A DNA stretch of 32,304 bases from Bacteroidota bacterium (GCA_947466965.1 CANIFU010000028.1:1-32304); one strand, 5' to 3'; positions 1 to 8,864 are shown, numbered from the stretch's first letter. Notes: generated by a model not told the origin, from the sequence alone. Made by a program: numbers and translations.

Positions 1-1
1 C

Positions 2-47
2 AAATCTGCAAGATTTATGAATATCTTTATTCATTTCTTGCAGATTT
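2..47 (+). terminator. Long two-part hairpin, terminator-like, at the window edge
   Basis: AAATCTGCAAGA (2-13) is perfectly complementary to TCTTGCAGATTT (36-47). Inside it ATGAATA (17-23) pairs with TATTCAT (28-34) around a TCTT loop. On the plus strand the right arm runs into five T (45-49), so it could end a gene lying left of the window. The end of an inserted element or a structured RNA cannot be excluded because the left flank is missing. Confidence 0.45.
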
Positions 48-248
48 TTATAACATCTTTTAAACCTTTTTTGTTGATATCGTTATGATAGCAGACTTTT
101 TGATAGTCGACTATTTATACGAAAGGAAAGTGCAAAAGAATAATAAATTGAAAATGAATTTCTTATTTAAAGTCAGAACTTGTTGGAAAAATTGAGGGTA
201 TGAATAAAAAAAAATCAGGATTTGATTATTATCATACAAAAAAGAGCA
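48..248. other. Intergenic region, no gene seen
   Basis: This AT-rich stretch has no convincing reading frame. It contains a 12-base perfect palindrome, ATAGTCGACTAT (103-114). Near its right end is the weak terminator described separately. I see no RNA gene in it. Confidence 0.5.
205..227 (-). terminator. Weak rho-independent terminator after the M48 protease gene
   Basis: On the minus strand AATCA (227-223) pairs with TGATT (217-213), and an unbroken T tract follows (complement of the A run at 206-214). It starts about 20 bases after the M48 stop codon, where a terminator is expected. The five-pair stem is short and AT-rich, so the call is tentative. Confidence 0.35.
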
Positions 249-1049
249 TTACTTCTTCTTAAAATACTTCATTGCTTCAGGCAAAAACGCTTTAATATCT
301 GCAATACGTGTTGCATCATTTGGGTGAGTACTTAAAATTTGTGGCGGTTTATTTCCAGACTTTTTTTCCATACGTTCCCAAAAACGAATCGCTTCAGAAG
401 GATCGTAACCTGCAATTGCCATAAACACCAAGCCCATTTTATCCGCTTCACTTTCGTGTGTTCTAGAATAGTTTAACATTCCAAGTTGAGATGTAATACC
501 ATATGATTGTAAAAAAAGATCCTGAGTCATTTGTGGCTTTTGAGAAAGTGCTACCGACAATGCTATTCCTCCCGCTTGAACTAAAAGCCCCTGACTCATG
601 CGTTCGTTTCCATGACGCGCAACTGCATGGGCAATCTCATGCCCCATTACACAAGCCAATGCGCCTTCCGTTTGAGTCACCGGAAGTAATCCTGAATAAA
701 CAACAACTTTTCCGCCTGGCATACACCATGCGTTTATTGTATTTTCATTTACCATATGAAATTCCCATTGATAACCAACCAATCGACTAGCTAATCCCTG
801 CTCTTTCATAAATATTTCAACCGCTTGTTGTATCTCTTTCCCAATTCTGGAAACCATCTTCGCATTGGCATCTGCTTCAGAAACAGCAGGATTTTTCGAT
901 AAAAAATCAGAGTACGTTGTAAGACTCATCCCAATCATTTCTGATTCCGAAATCAAACTAATTTGTTTTCGATTGGTGATTGGTACTTTCTGACATGCAG
1001 TAAAAAGTAAACTATTAATTAAAACTGAATAGAAAAATTTCCTTTTCAT
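249..1049 (-). CDS. M48 family zinc metalloprotease, predicted lipoprotein
   Basis: The 266-residue protein is a Zn-dependent M48 peptidase. The zinc motif HEIAH lies at residues 137-141 and the third-ligand region HESEAD at 199-204, both typical of the family. The N-terminus is a hydrophobic segment ending in a lipobox-like FTAC with Cys19, so it is probably lipid-anchored facing the periplasm, with about 245 residues of mature protein. Relatives (BepA/LoiP type) act in outer-membrane protein quality control, so a role in envelope protein turnover is an inference. The gene lies 22 bases after clpS on the same strand and is probably co-transcribed with it and with the giant SPOR protein upstream. 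No multi-pass membrane region is seen, so it is not an HtpX type. The family call is firm; substrate and partner are unknown. Confidence 0.88.
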   Translation of the reverse strand: MKRKFFYSVLINSLLFTACQKVPITNRKQISLISESEMIGMSLTTYSDFLSKNPAVSEADANAKMVSRIGKEIQQAVEIFMKEQGLASRLVGYQWEFHMVNENTINAWCMPGGKVVVYSGLLPVTQTEGALACVMGHEIAHAVARHGNERMSQGLLVQAGGIALSVALSQKPQMTQDLFLQSYGITSQLGMLNYSRTHESEADKMGLVFMAIAGYDPSEAIRFWERMEKKSGNKPPQILSTHPNDATRIADIKAFLPEAMKYFKKK

Positions 1050-1071
1050 ACAAAATAATTATTGTAAGTGC

Positions 1072-1278
1072 TTATTCTATTTCTGCAGTAATTCCTCTTT
1101 GTAAAAGTGCGGTACAAAATGGCTCCAACTCTTCATAAGCTCCTTTTTTTACTGAACATTTTCCTTTATAATGAATTAAGAATGTACACTGTTCTGCTTG
1201 TATAGGATCGTGTTTGCAAACTTTAATCAATGAATCAATGACATGATTGAATGTATTAAAATCATCATTATAAACCAC
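1072..1278 (-). CDS. clpS: ClpS-like Clp protease adaptor, core frame from a GTG start
   Basis: ClpS delivers N-degron substrates to the Clp chaperone-protease. The frame keeps the NDD substrate-pocket motif (residues 4-6 here) and the histidine of the IHYKGKC segment (His36), which correspond to the known ligand-binding Asn/Asp and His of E. coli ClpS. The intact frame is 68 residues from a GTG codon, shorter than the usual 90-110. In the same frame the natural ATG lies at 1371-1369, but a TAG at 1308-1306 (codon 22) interrupts it. Starting at the GTG removes the disordered N-terminal extension and most of the first beta strand before NDD. The gene may therefore be a recent pseudogene, carry a sequencing error, or be made by internal initiation. 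It lies between the SPOR protein gene and the M48 gene, same strand. Confidence 0.8.
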   Translation of the reverse strand: MVYNDDFNTFNHVIDSLIKVCKHDPIQAEQCTFLIHYKGKCSVKKGAYEELEPFCTALLQRGITAEIE

Positions 1279-1305
1279 GATCTGTTTATCTTCAAGAGCA
1301 ATTTC

Positions 1306-1371
1306 CTATGGAGCAGTTAGTATGTCTGTATCTATTTCGTGAAGCTGTTTATCAAAATTCTTCAAATCCAT
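1306..1371 (-). pseudogene. clpS: N-terminal part of clpS, ended by an in-frame TAG
   Basis: An ATG at 1371-1369 opens 21 codons of acidic, polar sequence in frame with the ClpS core, then meets TAG at 1308-1306. Ten codons later the core frame continues from GTG (1278). Without the TAG the protein would be 99 residues, the normal ClpS length. TAG works as a stop elsewhere in this window (the YigZ gene ends in TAG at 25425-25427), so general recoding is unlikely. Confidence 0.65.
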
Positions 1372-1403
1372 AATTTTAAAATACTTTTTTCTTTTAACTC
1401 TTT

Positions 1404-4400
1404 TTATTTCCCTATCATTTTTTTTGCTTCATCCACAGTAATTTTAATTCCATCTTTATAAGAAACAATAAATGCATCCGAGATGGCAGCAATGGTAATT
1501 ATTTCAGTCTTTACTGCTATGGCTTCTTCATAAGAACGATATATGCCAACAGTATAAATCGTTAACCCATTTACATCTTTATAGTTTTTAACTCCTTTGT
1601 TCGCAACTTTCAAAAACTTATTTGCAATTTCTAAAGGTACTTCATCTTTAAATGCGCCAATCTGAACTTTAAATACAAGTCCCGAATCAATTTGAAAAAG
1701 ATTACTTGCCCCTGCTACTTTCAACTGTTCACTTAAATTAGGCATTGTAACTTCAACTTCTTTCGATAAAGGTTGAATAACATTTGAAGGAGTTGTTAAT
1801 TGCGTTGATACTTCTTTTGCGATTGTTTCAGGATTATTTTCATTTGTTAATTTCGTTATGTTGATATCTGTTTTTAAAACATCTGCTGCCACAGTTTTTC
1901 CTTTGTTCAAATCTGTTACGATAACTTTTTCAGAAAAAGTTGGCAAAACATTCATATTTTGAGCGCTTGGGAATATGGCAGAACCCTGTTTAATCAATTG
2001 ATCTGCTTCAATCATAGAAACACGTTTACCATTATTGTAGGCAACAATAAAGGCATCCTTAATTCCTAAATCTACTACCATATTTTTAGCCTCTGAGGCT
2101 CTTCCTAAATTATTATAAATTCCTGTGTTATACCTTAAATTGCCATTCGGTGCAACTTCGGTATATAGGGGCTGCACATTAAATAATTTTGAAGCTGGTA
2201 CCGGTTGTGAATAAACACCAATCTGAACAGTATAGAATAAACCCGTAACTACTGTTACGCTTTCTGATACTATTGAAGCATCTATCTGTGTGTTTATCGA
2301 AGAGGGAGTTTTTGTTTCTGAAGATGCTGTGAAATTATTTCCGGTAGTCAAATTTGATGAAGAAGCAATGTTTGATGTATTTATCGTATTATTAGTAATA
2401 GAAGTTGCTTTATTTATGGAAGGTGCCAATCCACCTGTCATTTCCATTGCTTCTGTCATTGATACTCGCTTTCCATTATAAAAACCTACAACAAAAGCAT
2501 CTTTATATCCCATTGCCTGGATTTCTTCTTTCACCTTATCAGCTGATGCAAACGTAGTAAACAAGCCTGCTGTATAACGGATAAAACCTAGTGGAGTTGT
2601 TTCACCTGTTATTGGAGACATTCCTTTAAAAAGATCCTGAGGAATAGGATTTCTAAAAGCTCCTATCTGAACTTTAAAAATCAAGCCTTCAGGTAATTTT
2701 TCATTTACAGGAATTGGCTTAGAATTAGAATAAACAGGTGTCGATTTTTTTATAAATATGTTATTGGTAAGCGCAGACGTTTTTATGTTTACGTCTGCGT
2801 TATCTATTTTTGAGGTAGTATCAGATACATTTATTGTTTTAGTTTTTGTTGAAATTCCAACAATAGAAGGAACATTTACCTGAGTCGAATTTGATATATT
2901 ATTTTCACCTGCATTGTCTGTTTTTTTTAATTCATTGTCAACATTAGTTGTATCCGCAGACTTATCCGTTAAACTACTATTTTCATTTGAAGCATTCTTA
3001 ATACTTTCATTATCAGCTTTTTTAGATAAATTAAGAGCTACAGAATTATCTTTAGATTTAGAGGAAGCTGATGTTTTTAGACTAGCAAAATCTGTATTAT
3101 CAAAGGTAACATCTGGCGTATATTTTATATAAATATCCTTTGCTTTTTGTTGTTTTTCTAAAGCAATCAATTCATTTTTAAAAGCATCAGCCATAGCAGA
3201 TTCTTTTTCATAAAAGGAAGTTGTAGTATTCGCTACTTCATAGAATTTGATAGCACGGTTAAAATAGATCGCTGCTTCATCTTTCATCATTTCAGCCATT
3301 AAAATATCGTCAGCAGTATTTCCTTGAGTGGCTTTTATAAATTTTTCTAACTTAAATTGATTATAACTGTATTCGGTCTTATTAGCATCTGCTGCAACTT
3401 GCGCTGCTTCAATTACTTTTTGTTCTGATTGTTTTGAAAAATCTTCTGCTTCAGCATAAATTGCATTTTTTGTTGTGCTATTTTTTTCTGCTGCTGCTTT
3501 AGTTTTTAAATTATTAGACTGAACGGAAAGGTATTCAGCTTCTTTCGTTAATATTTTCGCTTTTATTGCTTGTTGAGAAGCCGAAGAGCTTGTATAAACA
3601 AATCCATTATCAGCAGTATTACTTTCTAACTCCGAAGATTTATTTGACGAAGAAACATTTGTCTTATTCTCTGTTTTTGAAACAGCTGATAAAATTAATG
3701 AACTATCTACTATTGAAATATCATTTATTTTTGAAACTGTATTTGTATTAAGATTGTCAGCTTCCATTGTTTTTGAAAATGTTTCAGCTGTTGTTTTATT
3801 TGTTGTCGCCTTTGCAGTAGTATCTGCAATAATATTTCCATTGTTTTTTGTGACTTCAGCATCAGATATTATCGTTGAATTAGCTGCCAATAAATTGTTT
3901 CCAGAGTTTGAATTTATCTCGGATGCATTCGTATTGAACGCTATTTTCGGATCTGTTTTACCTGCCAATTTTGCTAAACGCTGTTCCGCTTCTTTCTTTT
4001 TTTCTAAAGATAATACTTCTCCTTGTTTGACCTTAAGCGATAGCATGGCTTTCATTTCCGGATTAGAGCTGGCATCCATATATTTTACTTGCTTTTCAAC
4101 ATAGTTATCGATGGCCTTGCTCCAATTGATTAGCGTTTCTGCTTTTGCTTTTTCACGGTCCGACATGTTTTTTATGCCATTTGTTGCATCAATTTCTTCT
4201 GAATATTTAGTATTGATGGCTGCCAAATTTGAATCTGTTACAGTTGTATTATCTGCAGATAAATTGTTTAAACTAGTATTTTTTGTTGTTTCTTTTCTTT
4301 TATCAGCAATAAGAGCGTCTTCTTGTTTTAATTTTTCTTGTGTTGCTATAATTGTTGTTATAGTTTTTTGCTTGTCTTTTAATTCTGTCTCTAATGATGC

Positions 4401-7124
4401 TATTTCTATGCTTAACTCTTTTTTCTTTGACTTATTTTTTTCGGTTTTTGAAGCTGCTTTTTTAGTCGAGAGGTCAACTGAAATCGATGAAGACCAATCT
4501 TTATATAACGCTAGTTTTATGTTTTCGCGTTCCAATGCATTCTCAATTTTATCTGCGGCAACAATATCATCTTCATATTTTTGTGCATAATCCATTTTTG
4601 CTTCGGAGAAGGTTTGAGTTGCTGAATTATCAGCTACAACTGAATTTGTTACTGTATTATTATTCAATATCGACTCGGTTGTACTTGTCTTATTTAAGGC
4701 AAGAGCATTTTCCGAATTTGAATTTTTAATTGTATTTACTTGAGCCTCCAATTTAGCTTTATTAACCATTGCAACTTCTGCAGTAGCTTTTTCACTTGTT
4801 CCTATTTTTGCTTTGTCGTATACATTGCTCACCAATGCAGTTTCATTTAAAAGACCGATATATTCTTTTTGTAATTGAGCAACTTTTTGTTCGTTCAATA
4901 CAAGATCTTTCTTACTTTCTTCGGTGTCCATCTTAAGACCTGTCATCTGATCGATCAATCCTTGTTTTACTTTCTCGTTTCTTTCTTTATCAACATCAGC
5001 TTTGGTAGTAACGATTAATGCTTCATTATCAAATATTTCTTGTTTAATATCGGCTCCTGTTTTCAAAGCTTTATCCAATGCACGTTTTATGTTATCCACA
5101 TCCATCTTCAAACTATTTGCTAAAGTCGGATTGTTATTTTGTTCAGAAAGTGCGTCTAATTTCTTTTGTTGCTCTTCGAGTTTAGTGAATAAAGCGGGAT
5201 CAGATTTTTTAGATTTCACAGCAGCTTCCAAATCTTTTGCATACTGCAACGACAAATCAGCTTCTTGATCTTTTGCTATCGCACGAAATTCAATTTTTTT
5301 TGCAAGATTAAATGCAGCAACCGTTTCCTGACTTAACTCTTCCGCTTCTTTAGTTACACCATTCGCTTCCTCAATCGCTGCCTGCTTTTTAACATTATCA
5401 TCCATCACAGAAGCATCCTCCAAAAGCTGTGTTGCTTGTCTGGATTTGTTGGCAGATAATTCATTCTTTTGATTTGCCAAAACCAAAGCCACATCGGCTT
5501 GTTCGTGAAGATCTTTTGCCTCTTTTGAAACATATTCAGCATCTGCGTATCCAATTTTCACAATATCATTATTGCTTAACTTTGTATTTGTTGATGTCGC
5601 AATTGCATTATTGGTTTTTACAGTGGCATTCGTTTCTAATGAAGTATCTTTTAAATTGGAAGCAGAAGTATTTGCCGATGCAATTATATCACGCACATCC
5701 ATTTTAGATTTTTCCTTAATAAAATTTAGAGCAAGCAAGTAATTGGCATCATCTATTACATCATCAATTAGGTTTTTAATTATAAGTTTATCTGTCCCTA
5801 ATTCGTAACTGATTTCTTGTTTAATTGGGCGAAAAACATCTTGAACAGGAACTTCTACTACATCTGACTGAGTTTCAAAACCTGGTGTTTCGACAGTAAA
5901 TAGAAATTTTCCGCTATTCGGAATATTGATCAAATACCCACCATTTGCTGCTGTAGATGTATAGATTCCGACGATCACATTTTCATTCAAATCCTTCACA
6001 GTAATCTTCACATCTAAAGGCTGATTATCGCGATTCTTCAAAACTGATCCTTTAATAATCGCGATGTCGATAGGCTTACGTTCTATATTTATATGATAAA
6101 CAGCAGTCATTCCGGTTTTACTAGCTCTGGCTGATGAGAAGTATGCTTCACTTTCTGATTCATTGGTGATGTATAAAATATCATCGTCAGGTGTATTTAT
6201 AGGAAAATCAAGGTTTTCAGGTTTATTCCATGTATTCGTTTCTTCATTCAATTTTGTTTTGAATACATCAAAACCACCCATTGAATTATGTCCTTTGGAA
6301 CAGAAATAAAGTACTTTACCATTCGGATGAAGAAAAGGAAAGTCTTCGTCATATTCGGTGTTAACAGGATAACCTAAAGTTTGCGGCTTGCTCCACTCTC
6401 CTGAGGGAAGTTTACGGATGACATAAATATCCTTTCCTCTTTCTGGATCATTTCCATAGCTGGAGAAAAAAATTTGATTATTGTTGGATGCAAGATAAAT
6501 GATCGATTTCTCTTTTTTCTTTTTATCCATAGCGGATTTAAATACATCTTCATCTGGCTTTACCAAAAGCTTTCCGCCAATACCGGTAATGTCGTAGGAA
6601 CGAAAAAAATCAGCACGACTCATTTCTTTCTTTTCAATTACTTCCAAATCTGTTAAATTACGCAATAGTTTTTTTCCGTTTTTACACATTTCAATCTGCC
6701 GATTCACCATCAATTTCTCTGTTTTTGAAGCGGAAGCAACATTTTTATAACGCAAGTATTGTTTGATGGCATCATCAAAACGATAATTCAAGTGATAAGC
6801 GCGCGCCAAATAAAAAAACACCTCTTTTTCTACTTCCGGTTTATTGGCTGCAAATTCTAAAAAGGCAATTGGTTTTTCTTTATCATCGCTCGCATAAAGC
6901 ATACATACACCTAAACGATAATTATAAGTAGGATCTTTGGGGTAAATACTGGTGAGTTGAGTATAGAGCGGAAATGCTTCCTCAAACATTTCATCATTAA
7001 ATAATTTGGAAGCCTGTGATTTCAATTCTTCTTCTGATCCAAAATTGGTTTGAGCAGAAGCTACGCGCATGCTAAGGGCAAACGTAATTAGCAATAAGTA
7101 AATCAACCTTAAATGCTTGTTCAT
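1404..7124 (-). CDS. Giant secreted TPR / PD40 / CRD / coiled-coil protein with three SPOR-like repeats (PorE-like layout)
   Basis: The start is the ATG at 7124, because it gives a clean signal peptide (residues 1-24, ending ASA-QT) and about 1,906 residues. The frame stays open to an ATG at 7235, but that start would put 37 odd residues before the signal. Domain order: TPR-like helices about 30-130; PD40/WD40-like repeats about 210-340, with two phrases of the type FPFLHPNGKVLYF and YFSSAR; a carboxypeptidase-regulatory-like beta domain about 355-440; then roughly 1,000 residues rich in Lys, Glu, Ala, Asn, Ser and Thr, largely coiled coil. Three SPOR-like repeats follow, at about 1477-1561, 1626-1711 and 1813-1906, each opening with VQIG(A/V)(F/Y). 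TPR-propeller-CRD is the front of T9SS PorE, which ends in an OmpA domain; here SPOR repeats, known to bind denuded peptidoglycan, take its place. The homology to PorE is inferred from architecture only. It is probably the first gene of a unit with clpS and the M48 gene. Confidence 0.8.
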   Translation of the reverse strand: MNKHLRLIYLLLITFALSMRVASAQTNFGSEEELKSQASKLFNDEMFEEAFPLYTQLTSIYPKDPTYNYRLGVCMLYASDDKEKPIAFLEFAANKPEVEKEVFFYLARAYHLNYRFDDAIKQYLRYKNVASASKTEKLMVNRQIEMCKNGKKLLRNLTDLEVIEKKEMSRADFFRSYDITGIGGKLLVKPDEDVFKSAMDKKKKEKSIIYLASNNNQIFFSSYGNDPERGKDIYVIRKLPSGEWSKPQTLGYPVNTEYDEDFPFLHPNGKVLYFCSKGHNSMGGFDVFKTKLNEETNTWNKPENLDFPINTPDDDILYITNESESEAYFSSARASKTGMTAVYHINIERKPIDIAIIKGSVLKNRDNQPLDVKITVKDLNENVIVGIYTSTAANGGYLINIPNSGKFLFTVETPGFETQSDVVEVPVQDVFRPIKQEISYELGTDKLIIKNLIDDVIDDANYLLALNFIKEKSKMDVRDIIASANTSASNLKDTSLETNATVKTNNAIATSTNTKLSNNDIVKIGYADAEYVSKEAKDLHEQADVALVLANQKNELSANKSRQATQLLEDASVMDDNVKKQAAIEEANGVTKEAEELSQETVAAFNLAKKIEFRAIAKDQEADLSLQYAKDLEAAVKSKKSDPALFTKLEEQQKKLDALSEQNNNPTLANSLKMDVDNIKRALDKALKTGADIKQEIFDNEALIVTTKADVDKERNEKVKQGLIDQMTGLKMDTEESKKDLVLNEQKVAQLQKEYIGLLNETALVSNVYDKAKIGTSEKATAEVAMVNKAKLEAQVNTIKNSNSENALALNKTSTTESILNNNTVTNSVVADNSATQTFSEAKMDYAQKYEDDIVAADKIENALERENIKLALYKDWSSSISVDLSTKKAASKTEKNKSKKKELSIEIASLETELKDKQKTITTIIATQEKLKQEDALIADKRKETTKNTSLNNLSADNTTVTDSNLAAINTKYSEEIDATNGIKNMSDREKAKAETLINWSKAIDNYVEKQVKYMDASSNPEMKAMLSLKVKQGEVLSLEKKKEAEQRLAKLAGKTDPKIAFNTNASEINSNSGNNLLAANSTIISDAEVTKNNGNIIADTTAKATTNKTTAETFSKTMEADNLNTNTVSKINDISIVDSSLILSAVSKTENKTNVSSSNKSSELESNTADNGFVYTSSSASQQAIKAKILTKEAEYLSVQSNNLKTKAAAEKNSTTKNAIYAEAEDFSKQSEQKVIEAAQVAADANKTEYSYNQFKLEKFIKATQGNTADDILMAEMMKDEAAIYFNRAIKFYEVANTTTSFYEKESAMADAFKNELIALEKQQKAKDIYIKYTPDVTFDNTDFASLKTSASSKSKDNSVALNLSKKADNESIKNASNENSSLTDKSADTTNVDNELKKTDNAGENNISNSTQVNVPSIVGISTKTKTINVSDTTSKIDNADVNIKTSALTNNIFIKKSTPVYSNSKPIPVNEKLPEGLIFKVQIGAFRNPIPQDLFKGMSPITGETTPLGFIRYTAGLFTTFASADKVKEEIQAMGYKDAFVVGFYNGKRVSMTEAMEMTGGLAPSINKATSITNNTINTSNIASSSNLTTGNNFTASSETKTPSSINTQIDASIVSESVTVVTGLFYTVQIGVYSQPVPASKLFNVQPLYTEVAPNGNLRYNTGIYNNLGRASEAKNMVVDLGIKDAFIVAYNNGKRVSMIEADQLIKQGSAIFPSAQNMNVLPTFSEKVIVTDLNKGKTVAADVLKTDINITKLTNENNPETIAKEVSTQLTTPSNVIQPLSKEVEVTMPNLSEQLKVAGASNLFQIDSGLVFKVQIGAFKDEVPLEIANKFLKVANKGVKNYKDVNGLTIYTVGIYRSYEEAIAVKTEIITIAAISDAFIVSYKDGIKITVDEAKKMIGK

Positions 7125-7236
7125 ATAGCGAATTCCGAATATCTCGGAAAAAAATGACTTTAACTTAAAATTAATTAAAAAGTAATTTACAGTTCCTTGT
7201 ATAAAAAATAGCGATCGTGTAAAATACCTTAACATA

Positions 7237-7244
7237 CAAATTTA
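7237..7244 (-). promoter_or_regulatory. Candidate -7 promoter box for the giant SPOR protein gene
   Basis: TAAATTTG on the minus strand matches the Bacteroidota -7 consensus TAnnTTTG exactly. It would give a leader of roughly 100 bases before the ATG at 7124 and would leave the upstream ATG at 7235 at or before the transcript start, supporting the later start. I see no clear -33 TTTG. Confidence 0.4.
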
Positions 7245-7353
7245 AGTTTTTTTATTGATTGATGCTATACTTTAAAAAATTCCATAGAATTATCTATTTT
7301 TCAATGGTTTTAAAATATTTACAGGCAAATTCCGTTTCTTGAATCGCTTACTT

Positions 7354-7361
7354 TATATTTG
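7354..7361 (+). promoter_or_regulatory. -7 promoter box four bases before the lipoprotein start
   Basis: TATATTTG matches TAnnTTTG exactly and is followed by TATC and then the ATG at 7366. Transcription would begin at or within a few bases of the start codon, giving little or no leader. Confidence 0.5.
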
Positions 7362-7365
7362 TATC

Positions 7366-8805
7366 ATGAAAATATCACGGATTATTCCTTTTTGTCTCTT
7401 TTTGATTGCTATTGTGTCTTCCTGTAAAAAGGATGAACTAATCACCGACACCAGTGCTAAGCTTTTATTTTCAACTGATTCGGTTTTATTCGATACTGTT
7501 TTTCATTTTGCCGGCTCTACTACAAAAGTTTTCCGCATTTATAATCCCCACGATCAGCCAATGAACATTTCAAAAGCCTATTTGGCTGGAGGAACAGGCT
7601 CAGCATTCAAACTAAATATTGATGGTGTTTCCACTACTGCAAGTGCACCTGTATTAACGGATATTGAAATTTTAGGTGGGGACAGTTTATATGTATTTGT
7701 TCAGGTTTTTGTAAATCCATCGGGAATCCTTCCCGTTCTTGTAAAAGATTCTATCATCTTTGAAACGAATGGTAATATTCAGGATGTGAAGCTTCTTGCG
7801 ATCGGACAAGATGTGTATTTACATAAACCTTTACCAGGAAAATTTTATTCTATAATTGGAAAAGAAGGCAAAACAACGATTTTACCGAATGATAAACCAC
7901 ATCTAATTTTTGGTTATGCAGTTATTGATTCTCTAGGCAAATTAATTATTCAGGCAGGAACAAAAATATACATGCACAACAATGCTGTACTTTGGGTATA
8001 TAAAGAAGGTACACTTGAGATCCTGGGGACTCAAGGCAATGAAGTCACTTTTCAAGGCGATCGGCTAGAACCCGAATACAAGGATGTTCCCGGACAATGG
8101 GGTAAAATCTGGCTTTCTCGATTGAGCAAAAATAATATCATTGATTGGGCAATCATTAAAAACGGACAAATTGGAATACAAGTCGATACGGTTGCATCTT
8201 TTACAAATCCGACACTACGACTCTCTAATACGATTGTAAAAAACATGTCGGCTGCGGCTTTATTCGGACAAGGCGCTCACATCAGAGCGGTGAATTGTGT
8301 TTTTGCTAATTGCGGACAATACGTTGCAGCTCTCACTATTGGCGGGAAATACCGCTTTGAACATTGTACGTTTGCAAATTTCTGGGACAGAGATGAAAGA
8401 ACAACTCCAATAATTGCTTTGAATAATTATTATGTATCTGGTAGTTCTTACGTCTTAAGACCATTAGACAGTGCATATTTTGGAAATTGTATTATCTATG
8501 GAGATACTGATGAAGAGATAGGAATAGATTCATTGAGTATTGCCGGACCCGGTTATTTTTCATACAAATTTGATCATTGTATTTTAAAAACTTTAAGAAA
8601 CACATCGAATGTTCATTACTCTACAATATACTCTAATAATCCCGGATACAGGGATATTAGTGTCAACGATTATCGTTTAACATCCACATCTTTTGCTATT
8701 GATAAAGGTGATACAGGGATTTTTATTCCATTTGATCTTAACAATGCAGCGCGTCCTAATCCAAGCACTTCACTCCCTGATCTTGGTGCATATGAATTTT
8801 ATTGA
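7366..8805 (+). CDS. Predicted lipoprotein with right-handed beta-helix region
   Basis: The ATG at 7366 gives 479 residues with a lipoprotein signal ending VSSC (Cys20) followed by KKDEL, so it is probably an outer-membrane lipoprotein. An upstream TTG at 7339 is in frame but would precede the signal and overlap the -7 box. The first ~145 mature residues look like a beta-sandwich: they cover how a structure departs from a reference and include DSLYVFVQVFVNP, resembling ASPM/SPD-2-type Ig folds. The middle (about 165-420) has repeating short strands and Asn/Cys-rich turns typical of parallel beta-helices. The C-terminus ends PDLGAYEFY, the closing motif of choice-of-anchor-Q/beta-helix proteins. 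No catalytic residues are recognisable. It is divergent from the giant SPOR protein gene. Function unknown; surface carbohydrate binding or cleavage is possible. Confidence 0.75.
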   Translation: MKISRIIPFCLFLIAIVSSCKKDELITDTSAKLLFSTDSVLFDTVFHFAGSTTKVFRIYNPHDQPMNISKAYLAGGTGSAFKLNIDGVSTTASAPVLTDIEILGGDSLYVFVQVFVNPSGILPVLVKDSIIFETNGNIQDVKLLAIGQDVYLHKPLPGKFYSIIGKEGKTTILPNDKPHLIFGYAVIDSLGKLIIQAGTKIYMHNNAVLWVYKEGTLEILGTQGNEVTFQGDRLEPEYKDVPGQWGKIWLSRLSKNNIIDWAIIKNGQIGIQVDTVASFTNPTLRLSNTIVKNMSAAALFGQGAHIRAVNCVFANCGQYVAALTIGGKYRFEHCTFANFWDRDERTTPIIALNNYYVSGSSYVLRPLDSAYFGNCIIYGDTDEEIGIDSLSIAGPGYFSYKFDHCILKTLRNTSNVHYSTIYSNNPGYRDISVNDYRLTSTSFAIDKGDTGIFIPFDLNNAARPNPSTSLPDLGAYEFY

Positions 8806-8811
8806 TGAATT

Positions 8812-8864
8812 AAAAAATCTAATCAAAAAAAATCCTCTACTGCATTTTCAGAACGAGATTTTTT
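8812..8864. terminator. Possible terminator between convergent genes
   Basis: AAAAAATCT (8812-8820) is complementary to AGATTTTTT (8856-8864), with a 35-base loop. It sits between the stops of two convergent genes (8805 and 8886) and has T tracts in both directions. The long loop makes it a weak candidate. Confidence 0.3.

Noticed and set aside
103-114. 12-base palindrome ATAGTCGACTAT
   Set aside because: A single short palindrome in AT-rich intergenic DNA with no adjacent operator context; likely chance.
503-790. Plus-strand open frame of 95 codons
   Set aside because: It lies wholly inside the M48 gene on the opposite strand and has no recognisable protein features.
1306-1308. UAG recoding as an explanation of the clpS stop
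   Set aside because: The YigZ gene uses TAG as its normal end at 25425-25427, so UAG is a stop in this organism.
3754-4590. Plus-strand open frames opposite the giant SPOR protein
   Set aside because: They arise from the Ser/Ala/Asn/Lys-rich coding of the minus-strand gene; their translations are Phe/Ser/Val-rich, as expected of a shadow.
7125-7235. N-terminal extension of the giant protein from ATG 7235
   Set aside because: The ATG at 7124 opens a clear signal peptide, and the candidate -7 box abuts 7235, so the extension is probably not even transcribed in full.
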